Source of the DNA: an uncultured Marinobacter sp.
GTDB taxonomy: Bacteria; Pseudomonadota; Gammaproteobacteria; Pseudomonadales; Oleiphilaceae
Reading direction: 5' to 3'
Assembly (NCBI RefSeq): GCF_947488835.1
Contig: NZ_CANLBK010000003.1
Coordinates: 124,001 to 188,000 of the forward strand
Length of the DNA: 64,000 bases
Under the pieces are notes generated by a model that saw only the letters and a list, made by a program, of their open reading frames with translations, ran no database searches and was not told the origin of the DNA. This document shows, in pieces, positions 26,906-35,348 of this stretch; the stretch's first letter is position 1; each line of letters begins with the position of its first letter. The position numbers and the translations under genes were made by a program.

Positions 26906-27433
26906 ATGAATAAACGCATTACACACATTTTCCTCTCCCATGGTATGGAGAGCGGTCCCGGCGGAACCAAAATTCAGGCCCTCAAAGCCTTGGCCGAGTC
27001 CTTTGAAGACGTCCGGGCGCACGCCATAGACCATAGAAGCACCAAAGACCCGGCCACTCGCCTTACCCAGATGCAAGACGCCATAGCCGCCAGTGGTGCA
27101 GATCCCTGCAACATTATTCTTGCGGGCTCCAGCATGGGTGGCTGGGTTTGCGCACAAACCAGTGAGCAAACCCCGGTCCTGGGTTGCTTTCTGCTGGCAC
27201 CGGCGTTGGCAATGGAGGGCTACCCGCAATCCAGCCCACGCATACAAGCCAAACATGTGCAGATCATCCACGGCTGGGATGATGATGTTGTGCCCCCAAT
27301 GCCCGTTATTGAGCTGGCCCGAAAACAGGCATTGCCAACGCTGCTGCTCCCCGATGGTCACCGCCTTGCCAACAGCCTTGAACGGATCACCAAGGAATTC
27401 CGGGCATTCCTTTCCAGAGCCGGCATCCAGTAA
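26906..27433 (+). CDS. Small alpha/beta-hydrolase (YqiA/YcfP-like)
   Basis: 175 aa. An N-terminal FLSHGMESGPGG oxyanion region, nucleophile elbow GSSMGGW, acidic residue in HGWDDDVV and histidine in DGHRL complete a plausible Ser-Asp-His triad. It has no signal peptide, so it is cytoplasmic. Size and motifs resemble the YqiA/YcfP esterase group. It sits 6 nt after the luciferase-like gene. The substrate is unknown. Confidence 0.75.
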   Translation: MNKRITHIFLSHGMESGPGGTKIQALKALAESFEDVRAHAIDHRSTKDPATRLTQMQDAIAASGADPCNIILAGSSMGGWVCAQTSEQTPVLGCFLLAPALAMEGYPQSSPRIQAKHVQIIHGWDDDVVPPMPVIELARKQALPTLLLPDGHRLANSLERITKEFRAFLSRAGIQ

Positions 27434-27440
27434 TCGAACA

Positions 27441-27456
27441 CATATTGGCCAATATG
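27441..27456. promoter_or_regulatory. Perfect 16-bp palindrome upstream of teaA
   Basis: CATATTGGCCAATATG is its own reverse complement and lies 100 nt before the teaA start codon, just after the hydrolase stop. It is a candidate operator for the transporter operon. About one perfect 16-bp palindrome is expected per 64 kb by chance, so the placement is the main argument. Confidence 0.35.
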
Positions 27457-27555
27457 GAACCAAACAGGCCATTTTCTTGCGAAAGTCGGTAAGTTTTGCC
27501 AGTCTCTACTAATGTAACAATAAATGTCTGAAGAAAAATGAACGGAGAAAACCCG

Positions 27556-28581
27556 ATGAGCAGCATGAGTAAACTCAAGAAACTGGCCGGAATTTCAGCG
27601 TTCGCATTCGCGGCAATGACCGCAGCAAACTCTGTGAACGCAGCAAACTGGCGCTACGCTCACGAAGAGTATGAAGGCGACGTACAGGATGTATACGCAT
27701 ATAAATTCAAGGAATACATCGAAGAGAACTCCGACCACACGCTCCAGATTTATCGTTTTGGCGAGCTGGGTGAGTCTGATGACATCATGGAACAAACCCA
27801 GGCAGGCATTCTGAACTTTGTTAACCAGTCGCCTGGCTTTACCGGTGCTCTGATTCCTGAAGCACAGATCTTCTTTATCCCCTACCTGATGCCCACAGAT
27901 ATAAGCACGGTTATTGATTTCTTCCGTGAGAGTAAGGCCATCAACGAAGACTTTCCGAAGCTTTATGCCGAGAAAGGCCTTGAGCTTCTGCAGATGTACC
28001 CGGAAGGTGAGTTTGTTATCACGCTGGATGAGCCAGTCACAACGCCTGAAGGTATGAAGAACAAGAAGATCCGGGTTATGACCAACCCACTGTTGTCTGA
28101 AACCTACTCTGCGTTCGGCGCAACACCAACGCCGCTGCCTTGGGGCGAAGTTTACGGTGCTCTGCAGACCAACATGATCAACGGTCAGGAAAACCCGATT
28201 TTCTGGATCGAGTCAGGCGGGCTGTACGAAGTGTCTCCTAACCTGATCTACACCGGTCACGGCTGGTTCACAACTGCTGCAATGGCCAACAAGGATTTTT
28301 ACGATGGCCTCAAAGATGAGGACAAGAAGCTCATCCAGGATGCAGCAGATTATGCTTTTGAAAAAATCATCACCCATATCGATGGTTTGGCGGATGAAGC
28401 TCTCGCGAAAATCCAGGCCGCCAGTGACGAAGTTACTGTCACGCGCCTGAACGAAGAGCAGATCAAAGCGTTCAAGGCTCGCGCTCCTCAAGTAGAGAAA
28501 AAGTTCATTGAGATGACTGGCAAGGGCGGCGAACAACTGCTAAACCAGTTCAAGAAAGACCTGAAAGAAGTGCAAAAGTAA
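27556..28581 (+). CDS. teaA: TRAP transporter substrate-binding protein, ectoine/hydroxyectoine (TeaA-like)
   Basis: About 341 aa. The start is ATG 27556, with CGGAG 8 nt upstream, preferred over ATG 27538. The signal peptide ends at SVNA-ANW. The mature sequence (WRYAHEEYEGDVQDV, FGELGESDDIMEQTQ, ATPTPLPWGEVYG, NGQENPIFWIESGG) agrees closely with what I recall of Halomonas elongata TeaA. The KIRVM segment holds the conserved TRAP arginine that binds the ligand carboxylate. It delivers ectoines from the periplasm to TeaBC. The order binding protein, small permease, large permease, UspA reproduces teaABCD. Confidence 0.85.
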   Translation: MSSMSKLKKLAGISAFAFAAMTAANSVNAANWRYAHEEYEGDVQDVYAYKFKEYIEENSDHTLQIYRFGELGESDDIMEQTQAGILNFVNQSPGFTGALIPEAQIFFIPYLMPTDISTVIDFFRESKAINEDFPKLYAEKGLELLQMYPEGEFVITLDEPVTTPEGMKNKKIRVMTNPLLSETYSAFGATPTPLPWGEVYGALQTNMINGQENPIFWIESGGLYEVSPNLIYTGHGWFTTAAMANKDFYDGLKDEDKKLIQDAADYAFEKIITHIDGLADEALAKIQAASDEVTVTRLNEEQIKAFKARAPQVEKKFIEMTGKGGEQLLNQFKKDLKEVQK

Positions 28582-28599
28582 TATTCTTGCATTGCTCCT

Positions 28600-28627
28600 G
28601 TGTCCGTCGGCTCTCGCCGGCGGACAC
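28600..28627 (+). promoter_or_regulatory. mRNA hairpin between teaA and teaB
   Basis: A 12-bp stem (GTGTCCGTCGGC with GCCGGCGGACAC, one G-U pair) closes a TCTC tetraloop in the 117-nt gap. No T tract follows, so it probably stabilises the upstream message or partly attenuates, giving more binding protein than permease, as is common in binding-protein transporter operons. Confidence 0.6.
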
Positions 28628-28698
28628 TCCATAGAACTAACCCCGCCCCGCCAAGCATTAGTGACCGGTCGGGAGCGACATGAACCGGAGCAGATCCC

Positions 28699-29292
28699 AT
28701 GTCGGAGAACACCCCGGAGATAGATGACGACACCGGTCCTTTTGAGTCCGGTCTGCCCGGGTTTCTGGGAACCATAGACGGTTGGATTGCCAATGCCGAG
28801 GCCGTCATTTTGGCCACAGGCATTATCCTCATGGCCATCAATACCGTTGTAAACGTTATTGCGCGATTTGTGTTTGGAGAGGGCTTTTTCTTCTCGGGCG
28901 AAATCAATCGCATCCTGATTATTCTCGTGACCTTTGCCGGCATCGGGTACGCGGCGCGTTACGGGCGTCACATTCGGATGTCTGCGGTTTACGATGCACT
29001 ACCAGCCAAAGGCCGCAAGGTGCTGATGATCTTCATCGCCCTGTTTACTTCTGCGGTAATGTTCTTCCTGTGCTACCACTCCTACGGATACATCGAGACT
29101 CTTTACAGCCGTGGCCGCATTTTGCCGGCGTTGGGTTTTGAGATCTGGTGGATTTATATCTGGGTGCCTGTGGGCTTTGCCGTGACTGGCATTCAGTATT
29201 TCCTCACAGCAATCAAGAACTTCACCACTGAGGATGTTTATCTCTCCACCGGAGTGATCGACGGATACGCTGATTCAGAATCGGAAGTCTGA
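28699..29292 (+). CDS. teaB: TRAP transporter small permease (TeaB-like, DctQ family)
   Basis: 197 aa. An acidic cytoplasmic N-terminus (about 25 residues) is followed by four membrane helices of the DctQ type; RFVFGEGFFFSGEINRILIILVT and YAARYGRHIRM mark the conserved core. The start ATG 28699 follows GGAGC. It pairs with the large permease 39 nt downstream and takes substrate from the TeaA-like protein. The name rests on operon order and on the TeaA match, not on an independent substrate signature. Confidence 0.85.
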   Translation: MSENTPEIDDDTGPFESGLPGFLGTIDGWIANAEAVILATGIILMAINTVVNVIARFVFGEGFFFSGEINRILIILVTFAGIGYAARYGRHIRMSAVYDALPAKGRKVLMIFIALFTSAVMFFLCYHSYGYIETLYSRGRILPALGFEIWWIYIWVPVGFAVTGIQYFLTAIKNFTTEDVYLSTGVIDGYADSESEV

Positions 29293-29331
29293 TCCGGTTT
29301 TACACCGGGCACGATAAAAAAGGGCACACCT

Positions 29332-30618
29332 ATGGCGACTATTCTAATGATCATCATGATCGGGCTGCTGCTGCTCGGTTTCCCGATGATGATCCCACTG
29401 ACGACCGCCGCCGTCGTTGGCTTTGTAATGATGTTCGACGGCTTCGGCCAGATGGGCACGTTTATTCAACAGATGATGGGGGGAATTCGACCCGCATCTC
29501 TGATTGCCGTACCCATGTTCATTCTCGCTGCAGACATAATGACCCGTGGCCAGTCTGCGGACAGATTGATTAACATGGTTATGGCCTTTATCGGCCATAT
29601 CAAGGGCGGCCTGGCGATCAGTACCGCAACTTCCTGTACTCTCTTCGGTGCCGTTTCCGGCTCTACTCAGGCGACCGTTGTGGCCGTTGGTTCTCCCCTA
29701 CGGCCTAAAATGCTGAAGGCCGGCTATTCCGATTCGTTCACTCTGGCTTTGATCATCAACGCCAGCGACATTGCCTTCCTGATACCCCCCAGCATCGGCA
29801 TGATTATCTATGGGGTCATCTCCCAAACATCCATTGCAGAACTGTTCATTGCGGGGGTCGGCCCGGGCATCCTGATCCTGTTCATGTTCTCGCTTTACTG
29901 CCTGTTCTACGCCTACAAAAACAACGTACCCACGGAGCCCAAGGCAAGCTGGCGCCAGCGTGCGCTTTCAGTTCGTGATGCCAGTTGGCCACTGTTTTTC
30001 CCGGTTATCATTGTGGGTGGTATCTACGGCGGTATTTTCAGCCCTACAGAGGCTGCAGCGGTGTGCGTACTCTATGCATTCCTGTTGGAATTCATCATAT
30101 TCCGCTCTCTGAAGATTGGTGAAGTTTACAAGATTGCCAAATCTACCGGCCTGATCACCGCCGTGGTCTTTATTCTGGTGGCCGTAGGTAACGGTTTCTC
30201 CTGGATCATTTCCTTTGCCCAGATCCCCCAGGCAATCCTGGAATCTGTTGGAGTAAACGAAGCCGGCCCGGTGGGCGTGCTTATCGCTATCTGTGTGGCC
30301 TTCTTTGTCGCCTGCATGTTTGTAGACCCCATTGTCGTCATCCTGGTATTAACGCCAATCTTCGCCCCTGCCATTCAGGCAACGGGGTTGGACCCAGTGC
30401 TGGTGGGTGTACTCATCACCCTGCAGGTTGCAATTGGATCGGCAACGCCGCCGTTTGGCTGTGACATCTTCACAGCGATTGCGATCTTCAAACGGCCGTA
30501 CCTTGAAGTTATCCGGGGCACGCCTCCGTTTATTTTCATGCTGATCCTGGCGGCTGGCCTGATCATTGCCTTCCCGCAGATCGCTCTGTTCCTGCGTGAT
30601 CTTGCCTTTGCAGACTGA
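29332..30618 (+). CDS. teaC: TRAP transporter large permease (TeaC-like, DctM family)
   Basis: 428 aa, about 12 membrane helices. DctM-family blocks include MLKAGYSDSFTLALI, INASDIAFLIPPSIGMIIYG, FSPTEAAAV, DPIVVILVLTPIFAPA and ATPPFGCDIFTA. This is the channel-forming subunit that couples solute import to a sodium gradient, consistent with the NhaD gene and the sodium-type stator nearby. It ends 35 nt before the UspA gene. Confidence 0.88.
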   Translation: MATILMIIMIGLLLLGFPMMIPLTTAAVVGFVMMFDGFGQMGTFIQQMMGGIRPASLIAVPMFILAADIMTRGQSADRLINMVMAFIGHIKGGLAISTATSCTLFGAVSGSTQATVVAVGSPLRPKMLKAGYSDSFTLALIINASDIAFLIPPSIGMIIYGVISQTSIAELFIAGVGPGILILFMFSLYCLFYAYKNNVPTEPKASWRQRALSVRDASWPLFFPVIIVGGIYGGIFSPTEAAAVCVLYAFLLEFIIFRSLKIGEVYKIAKSTGLITAVVFILVAVGNGFSWIISFAQIPQAILESVGVNEAGPVGVLIAICVAFFVACMFVDPIVVILVLTPIFAPAIQATGLDPVLVGVLITLQVAIGSATPPFGCDIFTAIAIFKRPYLEVIRGTPPFIFMLILAAGLIIAFPQIALFLRDLAFAD

Positions 30619-30653
30619 CGCACACTTGGATCTGAATTTATAAGGAGACAAGC

Positions 30654-31097
30654 ATGTTCAAACGGATACTGGTGGCAGTAGATGGGTCCAAAACCTCACT
30701 CAAGGCTTTGGATAAGGCTATCGGGTTTCAAAAACTGATGCCTGAAACCGAGATCTTCATTCTCTGCGTGTACAAGCACCACAGCCTGTTTGAAGCGTCT
30801 CTCTCCATTGGCCGGCCTGCGGACATGGATATTCCAGACAAGGTGCTGTCTGATTACGCTAAAGAAGTGGTCAAACATGCCAAGGATATGGCTATTGACC
30901 ACGGAGCAACGAAGATTCGCGGCTTTGTGAAATCGGGGCGTCCATCAAAGGTCATTGTGAAATTTGCCCAAGACAAAGAAGCAGATCTGATCGTGGTGGG
31001 AACTCGAGGCACACATAGTGACAAAGACGGGATGCTTCTCGGTAGTGTTTCACACCGGGTGGCCTCTCAGGCCAAGTGCCCGGTTCTGGTGGTTTGA
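30654..31097 (+). CDS. teaD: Universal stress protein, TeaD-like
   Basis: 147 aa UspA domain. It opens with ILVAVDGS and ends with VGTRG, then LLGSVSHRVASQAKCPVLVV, the nucleotide-binding region of ATP-binding Usp proteins (the spacing between the glycines is about one residue longer than the textbook motif). AAGGAG precedes the ATG. In H. elongata the last gene of the tea operon encodes a UspA-type ATP-binding regulator of the ectoine transporter; the same position here supports the same role. Confidence 0.82.
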   Translation: MFKRILVAVDGSKTSLKALDKAIGFQKLMPETEIFILCVYKHHSLFEASLSIGRPADMDIPDKVLSDYAKEVVKHAKDMAIDHGATKIRGFVKSGRPSKVIVKFAQDKEADLIVVGTRGTHSDKDGMLLGSVSHRVASQAKCPVLVV

Positions 31098-31120
31098 CCC
31101 CCATTTCATGGACCGGCCGG

Positions 31121-33397
31121 CTAGATATCCGGGAACGCCTCAACCTTATTTCGCCCCCCAGCTTTAGCTTTGTATAGCATCTCATCTGCCAGCTTCAACA
31201 GCTTCTCGGGATTGTTCGTACTGCCCGGCCATGACGCAGCGCCAATGGATATGGTCAGGGACCCGAGATCTTTGCCCTCAAATATCACCGTTTCTTTTCG
31301 CACGGCTTCGCGCAGTTGCTCAGCTCGTTCTCTTGCTCCAGCTATATCTGATGCGGGCAGAATCACCACAAACTCTTCGCCACCGTAGCGGCAGACAACA
31401 TCGCTGCCACGAAAACGCGATTCCAGTATTGCAGCGAATGCTTTCAGTGCGGCGTCACCTGCTTCATGCCCATGGGTGTCGTTAAACTGCTTGAAGTGGT
31501 CTATATCAACCAGCAACAACGACAGTGGCAGTTCTTTGCGTAGGGCTACGGTAGCTTCGTGTTCAAACAACTGATCAAAATAGCGGCGATTCTTAAGCCC
31601 CGTGAGGGCGTCTTCATAAGAGAAGCGGCGCAGGTCTTCCTTGAGTGAAATTCCTGAAAGCGTTACCCCAATTCGTTCAACCACCAGGTTGATTGAAGCC
31701 ATTAACCTTGCTGCGCCGCCTTCAGTTTTCCCAGAGCTGTTTATGCTGTCTACATCCACCAGCAACAAGCATTCCGGCGCTGGCCCATGGCCCATAAACT
31801 CCACATTGATAGAGAAGCACACCAGTCCCCGGCTGTTCTTGCAAGCCGCCTCAGCCTCCTCGATGGAGCCGGCAAGAAGATGAACCGGGGGCGGCATATG
31901 GCTGAGCGTCTCAATAGCAGGAGGCAGATCAGGCAGTGAATCTCCGTAGCCCCAAAGCGCAAGGCGCTCATAGCCACCAAAGGCCGTTCGCCGGTATATC
32001 ATACCCTTGATGGGACTGCACAAACTGGGCATATCCTCAGCGAGCCGTTGAAACGCCTGATCGAGGCTAACGCATGCTTGCAGTTCCGAAACAACCTCGG
32101 CAAAAAACCGGCTTTTCTGATTTTCAAACGCCAGAACCTCAGCACGGGTCTGCTCTCGCTGCAAAAGCTTCTCTGTTTTTTCGGTTCGCTCAGCCACTTG
32201 GTGCTCAAGTGTAACAGTTAACTCCTGCAGGGCTCGCTGGGTCATCCCGTAATGTCTTAACGAGATTATGACGACGGCTAATATAAACACGAGAAGACCC
32301 AGGCCAACGGGTACCTGTACCCATGGCATGAAACCATGGGCTACTGCCATGTCTGCAACCAACAAAGCACCGAACACGCCACAAGCCAGCACAAGAACTT
32401 GCTGCTCAGTGGTCATTAAATGCATCCGCGGAGCGGTTATCAGCGCCATTGAAAAGAGGGACAACAAAAACAGAGCGTCAAAGGGCGGGAAGGTAAACGA
32501 AAGGCCTATAACACCTGTCAACGCCAGGCTCAGCGCCCCCAGCGCGTATACAAGATGCAGTTTCCAGATCACTGAAATAGCTCGCGGCGGGCGGGCGCTA
32601 CCCAGCCATTGGTCGAGCATAAGCCAAAGACCAACAGGCAGCAGAAAGTAGCTCCCGGCGGCCAGGTAATCCCACATCAAGGCATCGGGCACAAGCAGCT
32701 GGCTGGCTGAGCTTTCGGAAAGGAGCATCACTGACGAAGCCAGCGAAAAAAGAGCAATGCTGGTAAAGGTTTTCCTGCCGCCCTGCAGCAGGGAAAGTAT
32801 CAGTGCGAGCAACGCCACCAGCAGAGAGAACCCGGCAACAAGCAGGGCCTCCAGAGAGCTGTTAAGGATATGCAGAATTAACTCTGAGTGATCCATGAGG
32901 CTCACTTCACCCCAAAGGCCTATGTCCGTGTAATCAGAAAACACGCGGAAATACAGCGTTTTATTCTCGTAACCCTCTGGCAGAGTTATTTTGTGCCAGG
33001 GCCAGCCTTCGAATTTGCCCCGACCATCTTTGTCGAAGGTGCCGTATTGGTAGATGTTTTCACCATCCAGCCACACCTGAACAATCAAATCGATACTCAG
33101 GATATAAAGCACGGGATCTTGCCAGTCACCCGCGGGCAGGGTTACCCGATACCACACCTGATCCTGGCCATTTCGGCCTGAGGGGTTAGAAGGGAAATCA
33201 ATGGCATGCCACTGTTCTGGCTGCTGTGCAAGGGCCCAGTCAGGTGTTCCTTCCACAGTTAAGGGTAAGTCGCCCCAGCGGTATTCCCAGCCTGCGGTTA
33301 GTGGCTGCGGTGCCGCCAAAAGTGCGGCCGGCGCAAGTCCGCACAGGGCTCCGAACAGGATAATGAGGATTTTTAGAAAGTGTGCAGGTATAGACAC
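31121..33397 (-). CDS. Membrane diguanylate cyclase with 7TMR-DISM-like architecture
   Basis: 758 aa. A signal-like N-terminus, a periplasmic jelly-roll-type domain (about 35-180, with VWLDGENIYQYG and YFRVFSDY), about seven membrane helices (185-385), a coiled coil (390-430), a GAF-like or uncharacterised domain (430-590) and a C-terminal GGDEF domain with GGEEF. An RGSD inhibition site lies at the correct distance upstream, so an active, feedback-inhibited cyclase is expected. The start is GTG 33397 with no good Shine-Dalgarno and no alternative Met nearby. The ligand may be a carbohydrate or another small molecule. It converges on teaD. Confidence 0.85.
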   Translation of the reverse strand: MSIPAHFLKILIILFGALCGLAPAALLAAPQPLTAGWEYRWGDLPLTVEGTPDWALAQQPEQWHAIDFPSNPSGRNGQDQVWYRVTLPAGDWQDPVLYILSIDLIVQVWLDGENIYQYGTFDKDGRGKFEGWPWHKITLPEGYENKTLYFRVFSDYTDIGLWGEVSLMDHSELILHILNSSLEALLVAGFSLLVALLALILSLLQGGRKTFTSIALFSLASSVMLLSESSASQLLVPDALMWDYLAAGSYFLLPVGLWLMLDQWLGSARPPRAISVIWKLHLVYALGALSLALTGVIGLSFTFPPFDALFLLSLFSMALITAPRMHLMTTEQQVLVLACGVFGALLVADMAVAHGFMPWVQVPVGLGLLVFILAVVIISLRHYGMTQRALQELTVTLEHQVAERTEKTEKLLQREQTRAEVLAFENQKSRFFAEVVSELQACVSLDQAFQRLAEDMPSLCSPIKGMIYRRTAFGGYERLALWGYGDSLPDLPPAIETLSHMPPPVHLLAGSIEEAEAACKNSRGLVCFSINVEFMGHGPAPECLLLVDVDSINSSGKTEGGAARLMASINLVVERIGVTLSGISLKEDLRRFSYEDALTGLKNRRYFDQLFEHEATVALRKELPLSLLLVDIDHFKQFNDTHGHEAGDAALKAFAAILESRFRGSDVVCRYGGEEFVVILPASDIAGARERAEQLREAVRKETVIFEGKDLGSLTISIGAASWPGSTNNPEKLLKLADEMLYKAKAGGRNKVEAFPDI

Positions 33398-33417
33398 GGG
33401 TATTCGGCCAGTTGGGG

Positions 33418-33435
33418 CTATACAGGCCAGTATAG
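33418..33435. promoter_or_regulatory. Near-perfect 18-bp palindrome upstream of membrane cyclase
   Basis: CTATAC-AGGCCA-GTATAG has 6-bp arms and a GGCC core, with only an A/A mismatch pair. It lies 21-38 nt upstream of the cyclase start codon, in a region where an operator would overlap the promoter or leader. Confidence 0.3.
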
Positions 33436-33495
33436 TGCACCCTACCTCCGACGTGTATAAAGAACAGACACCAAATCGTATTTGGAAAGGAGGAT

Positions 33496-33520
33496 TGCAG
33501 GGCCAAGGACTGGCCCTGCA
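33496..33520 (-). terminator. Terminator of the pot operon
   Basis: A perfect 10-bp stem (TGCAGGGCCA with TGGCCCTGCA) and 5-nt loop lie 24 nt after the potD stop. On the minus strand it is followed by a pyrimidine-rich ATCCTCCTTTCC. Confidence 0.6.
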
Positions 33521-33543
33521 CTATCACACTCGGAAGCCGGGTG

Positions 33544-34584
33544 TTACAGCCCTGATTTCAGTTTTTCCCAGTACTTGGCATAGACCTGCAAGGCTTCATC
33601 CCCTATGTCGGTCTGAAACTCTGCATTCACCATGTCTTCCGGAGTAGGGTAGCTGGCACGATCTCCGGCGACCTCATCGTCCAACAGCTCCCTGGCAGAT
33701 AGCACCGGCGTGGCGTAGCCAATATCTTCGCTGATCAGCGCCGCAATTTCCGGTTGCAGCACAAAGCTGATGAACTGATGGGCTGCTTCCGGGTTCTTGG
33801 CATTCTTTGGGATTACGAAGCTGTCCAGCCAGGCAATAACGCCCTCTTCCGGATACACATACTCCAGCGCTTCCATGCTCTCCTTGCCCATAACGGCTTC
33901 GCCGTTCCAGATCATGCCCACATCCGCCTCGCCTTCGAGGAAGGGCATGCGGGGTGCATCCGAGTTAAATGTACGCACGGAGGGCATGAGCTCCGTCAGC
34001 TTTTCATAGGCTTCCTCAATTTGCTGAGGGTCGGTGCTGTTACCGGGATAGCCCAGTACTCGCAGGCTCATGTGAAAGACTTCACGCATGTCATTTGTCA
34101 GGTTCACCTTGCCTTTGAAGCGCTCATCCCAGAGATCTTCCCACGCGGTCACCGGCTCGCCGGCAATATCGGCCGTATCCACGCCAATACCGGTAGTGCC
34201 CCAGAGATAAGGCACGCTGAACTGGTTACTCGGGTCGATATCCAGGCCTGTGAGTTCCGGATCAAGCTGATCAAAGCCGCTGATCTTGCTTTGGTCGATG
34301 GGCAACAGCAGCCCTTCATTGCGCATTTTGCTGACATAGTAAGTAGAAGGCACAGCAAGGTCGTATGCGGCGCTCTCATCCAGCAACTTCAAACGGGCGT
34401 ACATGGCCTCGTTGCTGTCGTAGGTGGTGTATACCACTTTGATGCCGGTCTCATCTTCGAAGCGGGTCAGCACTTCCTGAGGCATGTATTCAGACCAGTT
34501 GTACAGATTAAGTACCTGCGGGTCATCGGAACTGCAGCCGGTCAGGCCAAGCGCCAGAATGCCGGCCAGTGCGAGTTTCTTCAT
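33544..34584 (-). CDS. potD: Polyamine-binding lipoprotein of ABC transporter (PotD-like)
   Basis: 346 aa. The start is ATG 34584, with AAGGAGC 7 nt upstream. The signal ends in a lipobox LTGC with Cys17 followed by Ser-Ser. The mature protein begins LNLYNWSEYMPQEVL, typical of PotD/PotF; VPSTYYV and FSVPYLWGTTGIGVD line the polyamine pocket. Classical E. coli PotD is a free periplasmic protein, so the lipid anchor is noteworthy. It is the last gene of potABCD and overlaps potC as ATGA. Confidence 0.88.
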   Translation of the reverse strand: MKKLALAGILALGLTGCSSDDPQVLNLYNWSEYMPQEVLTRFEDETGIKVVYTTYDSNEAMYARLKLLDESAAYDLAVPSTYYVSKMRNEGLLLPIDQSKISGFDQLDPELTGLDIDPSNQFSVPYLWGTTGIGVDTADIAGEPVTAWEDLWDERFKGKVNLTNDMREVFHMSLRVLGYPGNSTDPQQIEEAYEKLTELMPSVRTFNSDAPRMPFLEGEADVGMIWNGEAVMGKESMEALEYVYPEEGVIAWLDSFVIPKNAKNPEAAHQFISFVLQPEIAALISEDIGYATPVLSARELLDDEVAGDRASYPTPEDMVNAEFQTDIGDEALQVYAKYWEKLKSGL

Positions 34585-35348
34585 TGTTTGCTCCTTGAAA
34601 GAATCCATTGCGACAACATCAACATCACTAGTGAGAACACTAGCAGCAGAGTGCCAAGTGCGTTTACTTCAGGTTTAAGCCCCACGCGCACCATGGAGTA
34701 GATGCGCAGTGGCAGAATTTCGTAACTTGGGCCGCTCACAAAGGTGCTCACCACCACATCGTCCATGGACAGGGTGAAGCCGAGCAACCAGCCTGCCATT
34801 AACGCCGGCATGATAACCGGTATCAAAACGGTGCGGGTCATGGTGAAGTCGCTCGCGCCCAAATCTCTGGCTGCTTCTGGTAAGCGTTCATCAAAACCGC
34901 TGAGCCGTGCCATAACGGTAATCACTACAAACGGCAGGCAGAATGTCACGTGCGCAAGCAGCAATGAAACGTAGCCAAGTTTCAGGCCCAGCAGCAGGAA
35001 CAGCCCCAGCAACGAAATGGCCAGCACAATTTCAGGCGACATCATCACCACAAAGAGCATGCCGTTCAGAACTCTTTTGCCGCGAAATCGATAGCGATGC
35101 AGGGCCAGTGCGGTGAGCGCGCCAATGATTGTGGAGACCGTAGCCGCGGTAAGTGCCAGCCACAGCGAATTCCACATGGCCTGCACCATGGCGTGATTGT
35201 TAAATAATGAATCGTACCAGCGCAGACTCAACCCGCCCCAGCTATAACCCGTGCGGGAGTCGTTAAAAGAAAACACCACCAGCACCACAATCGGCACGTA
35301 CAACAGCAGGTACACCAGGGTGAGGTAACTACGGGAGAGCCAGCGCAT
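34581..35348 (-). CDS. potC: Polyamine ABC transporter permease PotC-like
   Basis: 255 aa with six membrane helices of the binding-protein-dependent permease family. The EAA loop is EAARDLGASDFTMTRTVLIPVI, which docks to the PotA ATPase. The start codon shares one nucleotide with the potB stop (TGATG), and GAGGAGGG lies upstream. Together with PotB it forms the membrane channel. Confidence 0.9.
   Translation of the reverse strand: MRWLSRSYLTLVYLLLYVPIVVLVVFSFNDSRTGYSWGGLSLRWYDSLFNNHAMVQAMWNSLWLALTAATVSTIIGALTALALHRYRFRGKRVLNGMLFVVMMSPEIVLAISLLGLFLLLGLKLGYVSLLLAHVTFCLPFVVITVMARLSGFDERLPEAARDLGASDFTMTRTVLIPVIMPALMAGWLLGFTLSMDDVVVSTFVSGPSYEILPLRIYSMVRVGLKPEVNALGTLLLVFSLVMLMLSQWILSRSKQ

Noticed and set aside
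33754..34701. Long open frame on the + strand opposite potD and potC
   Set aside because: It is antisense to clear transporter genes, shows no domain, and has a composition explained by the codon bias of the real genes. Similar antisense frames at 549-1172 and 7248-7964 are rejected for the same reason.
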